A DNA stretch of 64,000 bases from Candidatus Uabimicrobium amorphum (GTDB lineage: Bacteria > Planctomycetota > Uabimicrobiia > Uabimicrobiales > Uabimicrobiaceae): NCBI RefSeq assembly GCF_009002475.1, contig NZ_AP019860.1, forward strand, positions 8,863,547 to 8,927,546, written 5' to 3'. The notes below the pieces were generated by a model. It had not been told where the DNA came from. It saw only the letters and a program-made list of their open reading frames with translations, and ran no database searches. Position numbers and translations under genes: made by a program. Shown here in pieces: positions 35,630-44,355 of the stretch. Position 1 is the stretch's first letter. Each line of letters opens with the position of its first letter.

Positions 35630-35678
35630 AAGTGTTTTATCTACAATACTTCGCAACAAAATAGCTAGAAACCGCCAA

Positions 35679-35704
35679 AAAAGTTCCAAATAAAGGAACT
35701 TTTT
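35679..35704 (+). terminator. Rho-independent terminator of phosphatase-kinase operon
   Basis: AAAAGTTCC pairs with GGAACTTTT over an A-rich loop and ends in a T run, 50 bp after the kinase stop. Confidence 0.85.
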
Positions 35705-35785
35705 GCGTAGAGAATTGTCTAACGAGTACAAACTTGTGAATCTTTGAGGGTAAAATTCGCAAAACTATATGCAGAAAGGGTCGTG

Positions 35786-37507
35786 ATGAATGTAATCCAA
35801 AAAGCCATTAGTCGCGCTAAGTATCGTATTATTATGGAAGTTTTTTTGAAAGCTCTTGTACACAGTGCCTTGGTCGTGTCTATTTTTTGTGCATGTGTCA
35901 TCGTATTAGTGCGTCTATTTTTTCCTATAGCGGAGCACAATAGTTTCTATATTGCGGCAGCTACTCTAGCCATTTTATATCCTCTGTGGAAGCTCGCTAG
36001 ACTCAATCTATCGTCACAGCAAGTAGCCATTGCCATCGATACAAGAGCTGGGTTAAAAGAACGCGTTTCTAGCGCATTGGTCATTCCTCAAAAAAATTCT
36101 TTGGCAAAACCCATTCACGAAGACGCGGTTTCTCATGTCGAAAAAACAGATGTTCGTGGACTATTCCCCATTGTTACACCTAAAATAGCAAAGGTTTTAG
36201 GTGTAGCCCTCGTTACAGTAATTATTACCGCAATCATACATAACATGTTCCCGCAAAAAGATGTACTTGGATGGGGAAAGCAATACACAAAAACCAAAGA
36301 AGTCGAAAAACGTCAGAAAAAAGTCGCACGCAAGTTGTTAAAGAAAATAGCGAAGATGAAAAAAGATCTTCCCAAACTCTCTCTAAAAAACAAAAACATC
36401 ACCATGGTGATAAAAAAATTAGAGAAGTTGGCCAAAGATATGCAGAAAAATCCCAAAAAAAGCATAAAAAAGAATCAACTCAAAATGACCCAACTTTTAG
36501 AGAAATTGGAAGATCTACACAAAAAAACCCAAGAAAAACTCGTTAACTCTGAAAAAATGACCAACAACGACGCAAAATCAGAAGATTTAAATGACACCAA
36601 AGCGCTATTGGAAAATATGCAACAAGGTAAGTTTGAAAAAGCGGCAGAAGAGCTAGAGAAACTGCGCAAGAAAATTGAAAAAATGTTTGCAAAAAAACGT
36701 TTGCGCCGCAGAAAGAAAAAAGCTCCCACCGCCGAAGAAAAGAAAGAGATGGCCGAACTCAAAAAAGAGCTAGATAAGTTGCGAAAAGCTCTCAACAAAG
36801 ACAACGAATTGTCCAAAGAGTTGCAAAAAATACTGAAAGAACTTGCCGAACAAATGAAGCCCGATTACTTAGAAAAAGAAACAGCCAAAAACAAGAATAT
36901 CGAAGAGCAAATGAAAAACATCAAAGATATGCAAGAAAAGCTCAAAGATATGAAAAAATATCTCGAACAACTCAAGGCACTCAAAAAAATGTACGCTTCT
37001 CTAAAATCGGAGCGCAAAGCCCTATCCGACAAAGATAAAAAAGGTATCGAACAAAAATTTGGCCAAGGCAATGGCCAGGGACAAGGCCAAGGACAAGGTC
37101 AAGGCCAAGGCCAAGGCGGTGGAAAACTGCCCATTCTCGGACAAGGTGGAAACGGACAAGGCCAGGGACAAGGTCAAGGAATGGGCAATGGCCAAGGCCA
37201 AGGACAAGGCCAAGGAAACGGTAGCGGTGGAAAAGGCAAAGGCGGCGGAGTTCCTCCCAAAGGAAAAAACAATGGGAAAAACAACTGGAAGAAAGAAGTT
37301 GTCAAAGGCAACAATTTCAAAGGTAAAAAAGTCGCAGAATTCAAATTCCGCGGTGAAGCCCCTAAAGGTGAAGCTCGTGTAAAATACGAAGAGTATGTCA
37401 AGGAAGCGATGCAAGAAGTGGAAAGCGGCATTTCCGAAGAGAAGATTCCCAAAGAGCATGCGGAGCATGTAAAAAAATACTTTTCCGATCTTTTAGAGCA
37501 GAAATAA
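35786..37507 (+). CDS. DUF4175-like membrane coiled-coil protein with Gln/Gly tract
   Basis: 573 aa from the ATG at 35786 behind AAAGGG; an earlier in-frame ATG at 35744 lacks a site. Two N-terminal spans (ALVHSALVVSIFCACVIVLV; FYIAAATLAILYPLW) are followed by IDTRAGLKERVSSAL, as in planctomycete DUF4175-like proteins. A third span follows near 145-165. Residues 190-425 are a highly charged Lys/Glu coiled coil, then a GQGQGQ tract (about 428-490) and a conserved C-terminal helix (EYVKEAMQEVESGIS). In related genomes this protein type is found next to MoxR-ATPase genes; none is seen here. Confidence 0.75.
   Translation: MNVIQKAISRAKYRIIMEVFLKALVHSALVVSIFCACVIVLVRLFFPIAEHNSFYIAAATLAILYPLWKLARLNLSSQQVAIAIDTRAGLKERVSSALVIPQKNSLAKPIHEDAVSHVEKTDVRGLFPIVTPKIAKVLGVALVTVIITAIIHNMFPQKDVLGWGKQYTKTKEVEKRQKKVARKLLKKIAKMKKDLPKLSLKNKNITMVIKKLEKLAKDMQKNPKKSIKKNQLKMTQLLEKLEDLHKKTQEKLVNSEKMTNNDAKSEDLNDTKALLENMQQGKFEKAAEELEKLRKKIEKMFAKKRLRRRKKKAPTAEEKKEMAELKKELDKLRKALNKDNELSKELQKILKELAEQMKPDYLEKETAKNKNIEEQMKNIKDMQEKLKDMKKYLEQLKALKKMYASLKSERKALSDKDKKGIEQKFGQGNGQGQGQGQGQGQGQGGGKLPILGQGGNGQGQGQGQGMGNGQGQGQGQGNGSGGKGKGGGVPPKGKNNGKNNWKKEVVKGNNFKGKKVAEFKFRGEAPKGEARVKYEEYVKEAMQEVESGISEEKIPKEHAEHVKKYFSDLLEQK
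37062..37222 (+). repeat. Low-complexity GGCCAAGGA-type repeat
   Basis: Runs of GGCCAAGGACAAGGTCAA-like 6- to 12-bp units encode alternating Gly and Gln. Such tracts change length easily by slippage. Confidence 0.85.
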
Positions 37508-37551
37508 ATTTTCTGTCTCTGGGATTTTAAATAAAATATGTCTACCACAGT

Positions 37552-37931
37552 GTCAAACTAAGAGTAAAAGCCTTCTCAATAAAGACTTACAAAGCCGTGT
37601 CACTCCTGGCTTGACCAGGAGTCCACAACACAAAGTTAAATTGTATGCGCCTGGATCCCTGATCAAGTCAGGGATGACCGTGCCCGACAGCTCGCTGTTG
37701 TTTTATTAAAATGAAACTACTTCAACTTGCTGTTGGGATTGTACAATTTGGTCGTATAAAGTGTTGTACAGTTACTACTTACGGTCAAAATTGCAAAACC
37801 ATTTTGTTTTGTAGTTCCAGAGAACACGGCTTTGTAAGGTAGTTTTTTAGTTTCAGAGAAAAAAATGTAATTCTTTTATTTGTATTACTTTACATCTTAG
37901 CTTGACAGCCATGTGCTTTTGCAGGAATGAC
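37552..37931. repeat. MITE-like nested inverted-repeat element, copy 2
   Basis: Outer arms GTCAAACTAAGAGTAAAAG (37552) and CTTTACATCTTAGCTTGAC (to 37905) are inverted with few mismatches. Inner arms CTTACAAAGCCGTGT (37586) and ACACGGCTTTGTAAG (37824-37838) are perfect 15-bp inverted repeats. Between them is a ~90-bp core that is the reverse complement of the core at 19286-19391, plus about 145 bp not seen in copy 1. No transposase is present. The 436-bp gap between the flanking genes is explained by this element. Confidence 0.8.
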
Positions 37932-37943
37932 TGTGACACCTCA

Positions 37944-40900
37944 TCAATACCATAACCTCTCAAATCTTCCCTCTTTACTCTGCAAGCTATCATCCACGTA
38001 AACGCCAAATAACACTTCGGTAAGTTTCTGAGGCTCGCGATCAAGGATTTTTTCGATAAAAATACCCGGAAAGTCGCTACGGAAATCAAACGCAGATTTT
38101 TTCATTTCGTCTTGTTCTACAAAAAAAAGATCTTTGTAATAAGATGATAGGTGAATATCGTCAGGGACCACATCGAGATCTAACACCACCGTATCTCCAT
38201 TGGCTTTTCCCAACAGATATTTATGTTGAAATTCGTGAGATGAAATACATGTGGCCACAACAGGAAACTCTTTGTAAAGTTCTCCCGAGGCAACCTTTCT
38301 CACCTGTACATTTGTCTTTGTCGCCGTGAGTAAATACTGACCATCGTATGACAAGCAAGCGCTCTTGGTATAAGGAATATTCCACTGTCTTCGAGTCTTA
38401 AGAGAGCTTAAATTCCATAAAAATACCGTTTTAAAACCCACCGCTACGAGAAAATTTTTCTTCAGAAATAGAAAATTCTGTCTATTGTCATTGCGATTTA
38501 TTAGAGACAATTCCGCAATTCGTTGTCGTTTTGATATGTCCCACACCGTTATATTTCCAAACAACTCAAGTGCAAATAACTTTGTCGCATCTTCAGAAAC
38601 GACAAAATCGACAATAAACTTACGATGTTTGCCAATGATTTGATAACGCTTCGTTTGTAAATCCCACAAACGTATCTCGTAGATATTCTTAGACAAGGAA
38701 GTGCTAAAAACTTGTTGCTGTTTTTGTGGATGAAAAATCGCCTTGATAAAAAAGCCCGGCTTATCTGCTATCAATTTGGCGCTTTCTTTTGTGGTTACGT
38801 TGTATGTGTGGAAAGCTGATCCCCCCATCGACATCAATAGAGTGTTATCCACATTGAAATCTACAGAAGTTTGATCTTCCTTAAAATGGATCTCCACAGG
38901 TTTAAAAGATGTCGTATCATGTATGATGACTCTGTGATCGTCATAGCTCGTTACTGTCAAGGCTCCGTCGCGACTAAACCGTGTATTGATTACGGAAAGT
39001 TTAGAAGTGTGCTCTTTAGCTGATATATTCTTAGATGTAAAGGGCTTTGTACATAACATGTTCACTTCTACTGACAAAGCTCCATTTGTAAAACCTTTGG
39101 CGATAAAATTTTTCTGTGGATTCATCGCGATGGCCGTTGTTTTCTTTTCAATATTTGTTATTCCTCCGTTTGCACTATGCATAACAAAACTCTCGTTGTG
39201 CGATAGGCATAATATCTTTTTTACATCCTTTGTGAATAAGGCTCCGCGAATTTCTTTAAAGTTAGATGCCAGTCTTTTTACTCTTTGCGCGGTACGTAAA
39301 TCAACAATATGTAAAGTATTGTTGTTCTCTTCTTGTAATAGAGCGTAATTCCCGCTGGCATCATAGTCAATATTGACGATCGGCTGATCGGTATGAAATA
39401 AAAACAACAGTTTTTTCTTCCACAAATAAACGCTTTTTTCTGTTGCCAAAACTAAGCTATCATTGAAGGGATGGAAACGTATATATTTCAGAGGGTGTTT
39501 AAACGAAATTTCTCGTACGAAGCGCCCGCTTAGAGTACTTACAGTGATGTGATTATCAGAGTAACGAGCAATGTACTTACTTGTAACATCAACAGCTGCA
39601 TCGCCTATATTTACTTTACGTAAAGGTGTATTGCTGGATAGTCTATAAAACAATAAATATTTATTTTTCTTGCGTGTGGTACCAGAGTACTCCATGCAAT
39701 ATACGACAAAATTTTGCTCATCGAGAAATTTTCCATAAAAAGCGTTGCTACTATCTATTTCGTAAAGCAATTCTCCATTTTGCGCATTCCATATACGTAA
39801 CATTCTATCATAATTTAACGTAAGTATTTTTTGTGAATCGGGACTCCAAGAAATGGTTCCGACACTATTGTTAACATCAGAAATATCGTTGAGTTTTTTT
39901 CCACTTTTAAGATCGTATCGCGCGACCGAGTACTCTGCACAAGTGAAAACATCTTCCTTATTTGTAAAACAACATTTTAAAGATATAGAATAGTTGGGTG
40001 TTGGTATTTTTTTGTTCAAAACCAACTGCATGTTTTTCCACTCAAAAACAAAAAGAAATTCCTCATTCACAAAAGCAAATTTTTTCGCGGTAGGTGAAAC
40101 CGTCAAAGAAGTAGTTGTTCCTATATAACGGAACTGATTTATCTTTTTCGAAGCTACATGGAATGTACTCATCTTACCATTATCAATAAAAATTAAATTG
40201 CCATTTGTGACAAACCCAATATGGCGCTCAAGTTTCCCACAATGAAACTGGTGCAACAATTTACGTTTTTGCACATCCCACACATAGATTGTATTTTTTA
40301 AAATACCGGCCATCCATGAATTACTTTGGTCAATGCACAACGAACGCATCAAGCCAGGAATTTTAATGGTATGAGAATGGCTAGTTGCTAAATCTACCAC
40401 ATGCAACTTATCTTGATAACATGCAACTAACGATTTGTGGTTGGCAATAAAACGTCCAGGATAACTTTTCAGGATTTGTCGTAATTGATGTGTCGTGGTG
40501 TCAAAAAGATAGGTACCCTTTTGCACGTGGTCGCGAATAACAACGACGATATTCTTTCCCGCGCGACTTGCATCGGAAATCTCTCCATCTATCGAAAATT
40601 TCATTTTTAATTTTGCCGACGCGACATCCCACAATGTAATAGCGTCCTTCTCTACCACGTATAAATATTCATCATCCTGGGAATACAAAAGTAATTTTAT
40701 GCGTTTATTTCTAGCGTATACCCCAGGATATTTCCACAATAATTTATTGTGAAACAGAGCTTGCTTTATATGTTGCTTTGCCTGTCGGCGTATAGACGTC
40801 GCACTATCATCATGATAATTCTGTACAAACTGTAGCGCAGTTCCTGCCAAACTACCTGCATGGTTCCAACGAGAGCTTTGTCTTGCCTCTTCGGCTTCCC

Positions 40901-41903
40901 TCAAGGCAACGTTCGCCAATGTAAAGGCGATGGCGCGTTTTTCTTGCTGTACTTTGGTATTGGCGTCGTGCGCTTGCTGCAAGAAATAAAAAAGGTATCC
41001 ACTCAGGACAGACAATAAAACAAAAGAAACGAATACCACAGTACTCAGAACTTTGTACCGCGCCATCACGTGGAAAAAATGTCGTGCGGAGTTGTATTTT
41101 TTTGCGGAGACCGGTCGATTGCGTTTTAGATTTTTGAGATCGGTAATAAGTTGTGAAAAATTCTGATAGCGCTTTTGCGGATTCTTTTCCAAACATTTCA
41201 AACACACCGCTTCCACATAGGGTGATATACGTTTGTCTATTTGTCGGAGTAAAGTAGGGTCGTCGTGCCACACTTGAAATAAAATACTTGCGTGTGTTTC
41301 GCCGTCAAATAACTTTTTGGAAGTGAGGGCTTCATACATTGTCGCTCCGATAGAGTAAATATCGCTCTGTTGTGTAGCACTCCCGCTGATTTGCTCTGGA
41401 GACATATAGGAAAGCGTTCCAATAATGTCTCCTGTTTTAGATAAACTTTCTTCGTTATGGGTCTTGGCAAGGCCAAAATCCATCAGCTTTGCGACACCGT
41501 TTTTCGCGATCATAATATTACTGGGTTTTATATCACGGTGTAGAATACCATGACGATGCATGTAGTTTAGAGCTTCGCAAATCGGTATCAAAATATCGAT
41601 GACTTGTAAAGACGAGAGTTTCTCCTCGCGTATCAAATCAGCAAGAGAAACGCCAGAGATGTACTCCATAGTGAAGTATGGATACGGACTTTCTCCAAAG
41701 CCTAAAAAATTGACAATGTTGGGATGTTGTAGGTTTGACATAACAGAACACTCTTGTAAAAATCGCTTCATGTTCTGTTGCTGTAAAACAATTTTAAGAG
41801 CGACTTCCTGCTTTAAAGTTGTGTCGACGGCTTTGTACACAGCTCCCATTCCACCACGACCAATTTCTTCGTGTAGGATGTAACGCCCAAAACGTTTTGA
41901 CAA
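37944..41903 (-). CDS. Membrane Ser/Thr kinase with C-terminal WD40 repeats
   Basis: 1319 aa. The kinase domain (about 8-268) is complete: GRGGMGAVYKA, VALKIV, HRDIKPSNIM, DFGLAK, MSPEQ. One membrane span lies near 290-312 with a helical segment after it. From about 370 to 1270 there are many WD40/YVTN-like units (for example VGTISWSPDSQKILTLNYDR and RIWNAQNGELLYEI), probably one or two propellers outside the membrane. The kinase and the stretch before the span are closely related to those of the kinase-TPR protein at 647-2818. It starts 41 bp after the cryptochrome gene on the same strand. Confidence 0.93.
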   Translation of the reverse strand: MSKRFGRYILHEEIGRGGMGAVYKAVDTTLKQEVALKIVLQQQNMKRFLQECSVMSNLQHPNIVNFLGFGESPYPYFTMEYISGVSLADLIREEKLSSLQVIDILIPICEALNYMHRHGILHRDIKPSNIMIAKNGVAKLMDFGLAKTHNEESLSKTGDIIGTLSYMSPEQISGSATQQSDIYSIGATMYEALTSKKLFDGETHASILFQVWHDDPTLLRQIDKRISPYVEAVCLKCLEKNPQKRYQNFSQLITDLKNLKRNRPVSAKKYNSARHFFHVMARYKVLSTVVFVSFVLLSVLSGYLFYFLQQAHDANTKVQQEKRAIAFTLANVALREAEEARQSSRWNHAGSLAGTALQFVQNYHDDSATSIRRQAKQHIKQALFHNKLLWKYPGVYARNKRIKLLLYSQDDEYLYVVEKDAITLWDVASAKLKMKFSIDGEISDASRAGKNIVVVIRDHVQKGTYLFDTTTHQLRQILKSYPGRFIANHKSLVACYQDKLHVVDLATSHSHTIKIPGLMRSLCIDQSNSWMAGILKNTIYVWDVQKRKLLHQFHCGKLERHIGFVTNGNLIFIDNGKMSTFHVASKKINQFRYIGTTTSLTVSPTAKKFAFVNEEFLFVFEWKNMQLVLNKKIPTPNYSISLKCCFTNKEDVFTCAEYSVARYDLKSGKKLNDISDVNNSVGTISWSPDSQKILTLNYDRMLRIWNAQNGELLYEIDSSNAFYGKFLDEQNFVVYCMEYSGTTRKKNKYLLFYRLSSNTPLRKVNIGDAAVDVTSKYIARYSDNHITVSTLSGRFVREISFKHPLKYIRFHPFNDSLVLATEKSVYLWKKKLLFLFHTDQPIVNIDYDASGNYALLQEENNNTLHIVDLRTAQRVKRLASNFKEIRGALFTKDVKKILCLSHNESFVMHSANGGITNIEKKTTAIAMNPQKNFIAKGFTNGALSVEVNMLCTKPFTSKNISAKEHTSKLSVINTRFSRDGALTVTSYDDHRVIIHDTTSFKPVEIHFKEDQTSVDFNVDNTLLMSMGGSAFHTYNVTTKESAKLIADKPGFFIKAIFHPQKQQQVFSTSLSKNIYEIRLWDLQTKRYQIIGKHRKFIVDFVVSEDATKLFALELFGNITVWDISKRQRIAELSLINRNDNRQNFLFLKKNFLVAVGFKTVFLWNLSSLKTRRQWNIPYTKSACLSYDGQYLLTATKTNVQVRKVASGELYKEFPVVATCISSHEFQHKYLLGKANGDTVVLDLDVVPDDIHLSSYYKDLFFVEQDEMKKSAFDFRSDFPGIFIEKILDREPQKLTEVLFGVYVDDSLQSKEGRFERLWY

Positions 41904-41944
41904 AACTTACCTCCTAACTCTGGCTTGTCATTCGATCTTCATCG

Positions 41945-43375
41945 TCAATCCAAATTATGCGGTTTCAATTTGTGAAAGCTACGCGGAACGATTAGCGGAT
42001 TTGCATAACTATGCCCTAACTGAATATTCGCCTCTCGCAACGTTTTTTGTGATAAAAAAAACGGATAATGTATGGACTTCCCAGGTAACGCCGCCAATTC
42101 TGGTAACCAATGTCGAACATAATCGCCTTGTGGATCGTAGGACAACGCTTGTTTTAGGACATTGAAATAACGATTTTCTCGCGGATCATTTCCCACCCCG
42201 GCCACATAACACCAATTGCCGTAGTTACTACAAACATCGTAATCAATCAACATAGACTCAAAATACTCCGCACCTCGCAACCAATTGACTTTTAAATCTT
42301 TTGTTAAAAAACTCGCCACATTTTGCCTACCGCGGTTTGACATAAATCCTGTTGCATTTAGCTCACGCATGTTAGCGTCAATGAATGGAATGCCCGTTTG
42401 TCCTTCTTGCCACGCCACAAATGCGTCTTCATTGCCTTGCCAGCTTACCGGCTCGTTGCGCATTCCCTCGGGAGAGAAAATTTGGTTCCCCACATCATCG
42501 GCAACAAAGCGAAAGAAATCGCGCCACAATAACTCAAAAATCAGCCAATACGTCGACTTGTTCTTGTGACGTCGTTGCTCATATTTCTTTACCTCTTCAT
42601 AGATCCAACGCGGTGACACGCAACCTAAGGACAACCACGCAGAAAATTTTGAGGAGTAGTTTGCTCCGAGAAGACCGTTGCGCGTATTAAAATACTCTTT
42701 AAGACAATCCTCTTCCCATAAGTATTGACGAACGCGTTCTTGTCCTGCGCTTTCACCTCCGGTGAACGACAATACACTACGTGGTTCGACACGATAATCG
42801 GCAAAAAACGCCTCCAGCGTTGGTATATCACCAGGGCTATCTATCTGTGGTGTGTTTAATTTTTTTGGTGTAGGTAGTGTCTTGCGCACCGAACACTTCT
42901 TTTCCACACGATTACGAAATTTGCTAAAGGTGTTTAGACAATGATCTATATCATGAGGTAGATCGTCGTCGTGCATTAAAGTACTTCCCCAATAACGAAA
43001 AACTTTGACGCTATCATCGAGAGCAGCGATCACTTGTTTTTCACACACGATTTCCTCATGTGTCACCTCGTCGTGAAAGTGAATTTCTTTGGCCTTGAAT
43101 TTTTTCGCTAGCTGTGGAATTGCCACCGCTGGATTGTCATGGCAAACAATCAAATGCCCTCCGATGTTTTGTAAACTTTGGCGCAAGTCATGTAGTGACT
43201 CCAAAATAAATTTCGTGCGGTGCACGCCTGTTTTCGGAAAACCAAATGAAGTTTTACCATGAAGGCTGGGATCAAGACAATACACGGGAATGACAATTTT
43301 GTTGCTACAATTTACCAGTGGTTCATGGTCATGGATGCGTAGATCATTGCGATACCAAAGAATGGCTGTTTGCAT
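41945..43375 (-). CDS. DASH-type cryptochrome/photolyase
   Basis: 476 aa from the ATG at 43375, behind AGGAG; an upstream TTG is not needed. The N-terminal domain (ILWYRNDLRIHDHEPL, GFPKTGVHRTKFILESL) is characteristic of the DASH group, as is GVGNDPRENRYFNVLKQA in the FAD-binding domain. It should bind FAD and an antenna cofactor and repair UV-induced cyclobutane dimers, mainly in single-stranded DNA. It precedes the kinase-WD40 gene by 41 bp. The group assignment is firm; in vivo role less so. Confidence 0.93.
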   Translation of the reverse strand: MQTAILWYRNDLRIHDHEPLVNCSNKIVIPVYCLDPSLHGKTSFGFPKTGVHRTKFILESLHDLRQSLQNIGGHLIVCHDNPAVAIPQLAKKFKAKEIHFHDEVTHEEIVCEKQVIAALDDSVKVFRYWGSTLMHDDDLPHDIDHCLNTFSKFRNRVEKKCSVRKTLPTPKKLNTPQIDSPGDIPTLEAFFADYRVEPRSVLSFTGGESAGQERVRQYLWEEDCLKEYFNTRNGLLGANYSSKFSAWLSLGCVSPRWIYEEVKKYEQRRHKNKSTYWLIFELLWRDFFRFVADDVGNQIFSPEGMRNEPVSWQGNEDAFVAWQEGQTGIPFIDANMRELNATGFMSNRGRQNVASFLTKDLKVNWLRGAEYFESMLIDYDVCSNYGNWCYVAGVGNDPRENRYFNVLKQALSYDPQGDYVRHWLPELAALPGKSIHYPFFLSQKTLREANIQLGHSYANPLIVPRSFHKLKPHNLD

Positions 43376-43419
43376 TGGTGAATAACTCCTGTTTGACAAT
43401 GAAAATTACTGTTTACAAT

Positions 43420-43462
43420 GGCAAATGCCTGCCCTATAACAAAATGGAAGGCAACATTTGCC
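43420..43462. promoter_or_regulatory. Palindrome between wrbA and cryptochrome genes
   Basis: GGCAAATG at 43420 pairs with CATTTGCC ending at 43462, with TGCC/GGCA inside. It sits 30 bp downstream of wrbA and 44 bp before the cryptochrome start, on the same strand. It could end the wrbA transcript or serve as an operator for the next gene. Confidence 0.45.
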
Positions 43463-43493
43463 AAAATTGTTTACTTAAAATATAAGACGCTAT

Positions 43494-44090
43494 TTACGAC
43501 AATTTTTTTGCCACTTCAGCGACATGCTTCCCTTGGAACTTGGCCATCGTCAATTCCTTTTCATGGACTTGCCTTGAACCATCTGCTCCCGCAATCGTCG
43601 AAGCACCGTAAGGAGAGCCTCCAAGAACTTCACTTATGTCCGTCAGTTCCGAACAGCTATATGGTAGACCAACAATAACCATACCGTGGTGTAGTAGAGT
43701 TGAATGAAAAGAGGTAATCGTTGTTTCATTACCTCCCCCAGTTCCGGTAGAGGTAAATACGCTTCCTACTTTACCAATTAATCCCCCCTCCATCCATAGT
43801 TTTCCTGTCTGGTCTAAAAAGTTGCGCATCTGCGCAGCCATGTTCCCAAAACGCGTAGGTGAACCAAATATAACCGCATCGTAATCACCTAATTCTTTGG
43901 GATCAGCTACGGGTGCTGGCTGATCTACTTTTGCACCTATTTGTTTCAGTTTTTCTTCGGGAATGAAGTCTTCCACTTTTTTTACAACAACCTCGGTGCC
44001 TTCTACCTGTCGGGCACCTTCCGCCACAGCATTCGCCATGGTTTCTACGTGTCCATACATACTGTAATAAACAACTAGTACTTTTGTCAT
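43494..44090 (-). CDS. wrbA: NAD(P)H:quinone oxidoreductase WrbA
   Basis: 198 aa from the ATG at 44090 behind AGGAAG, the usual size. The flavodoxin-like fold is clear: VLVVYYSMYGHVETMA (FMN phosphate loop), GSPTRFGNM, STGTGGGNETT and the typical WrbA segment LPYSCSELTDISEVLGGSPYG. It reduces quinones by two electrons and protects against oxidative stress. No operon partner is evident; the cryptochrome gene lies downstream on the same strand. Confidence 0.96.
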   Translation of the reverse strand: MTKVLVVYYSMYGHVETMANAVAEGARQVEGTEVVVKKVEDFIPEEKLKQIGAKVDQPAPVADPKELGDYDAVIFGSPTRFGNMAAQMRNFLDQTGKLWMEGGLIGKVGSVFTSTGTGGGNETTITSFHSTLLHHGMVIVGLPYSCSELTDISEVLGGSPYGASTIAGADGSRQVHEKELTMAKFQGKHVAEVAKKLS

Positions 44091-44289
44091 TTTTTTCTTC
44101 CTATAGGTTGTAGAAAATTCTTTGTAAAATTTACTAGTATGCATATGCATACTAGTGTCTTCTTAAGCTCAATTCATGCCTGCTTAAAAAAAATCTAGAA
44201 ATACTTTTTTTTACCAGTGGCTGTTAAGTTATAAAGCCACAAAACTTCTACATGACAACTTCGATATTTTTTTTACCGAAAACTTTTTT

Positions 44290-44319
44290 TTGAAAAAACC
44301 GGCGTATTTTAGGTATATT
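44290..44319 (+). promoter_or_regulatory. Candidate sigma70 promoter for the PAS activator gene
   Basis: TTGAAA at 44290-44295 and TATATT at 44314-44319 are 18 bp apart, ending about 36 bp before the ATG at 44356. Confidence 0.45.
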
Positions 44320-44355
44320 AAAGACAACTATTTTTCGTTTTTTTAGGATTTTTTA

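Noticed and set aside
36271..36546. Lys-rich frame inside the DUF4175-like gene, other phase
   Set aside because: A shadow produced by the A-rich coiled-coil codons.
37022..37468. Antisense Leu/Ala-rich frame over the Gln/Gly tract
   Set aside because: It follows from the reverse complement of the repeated GGCCAAGGA tract; no start signal.
37552..37931. Small RNA gene or riboswitch in the repeat element
   Set aside because: The structure is better explained by nested inverted repeats shared with 19286-19451; no known riboswitch pattern was seen.
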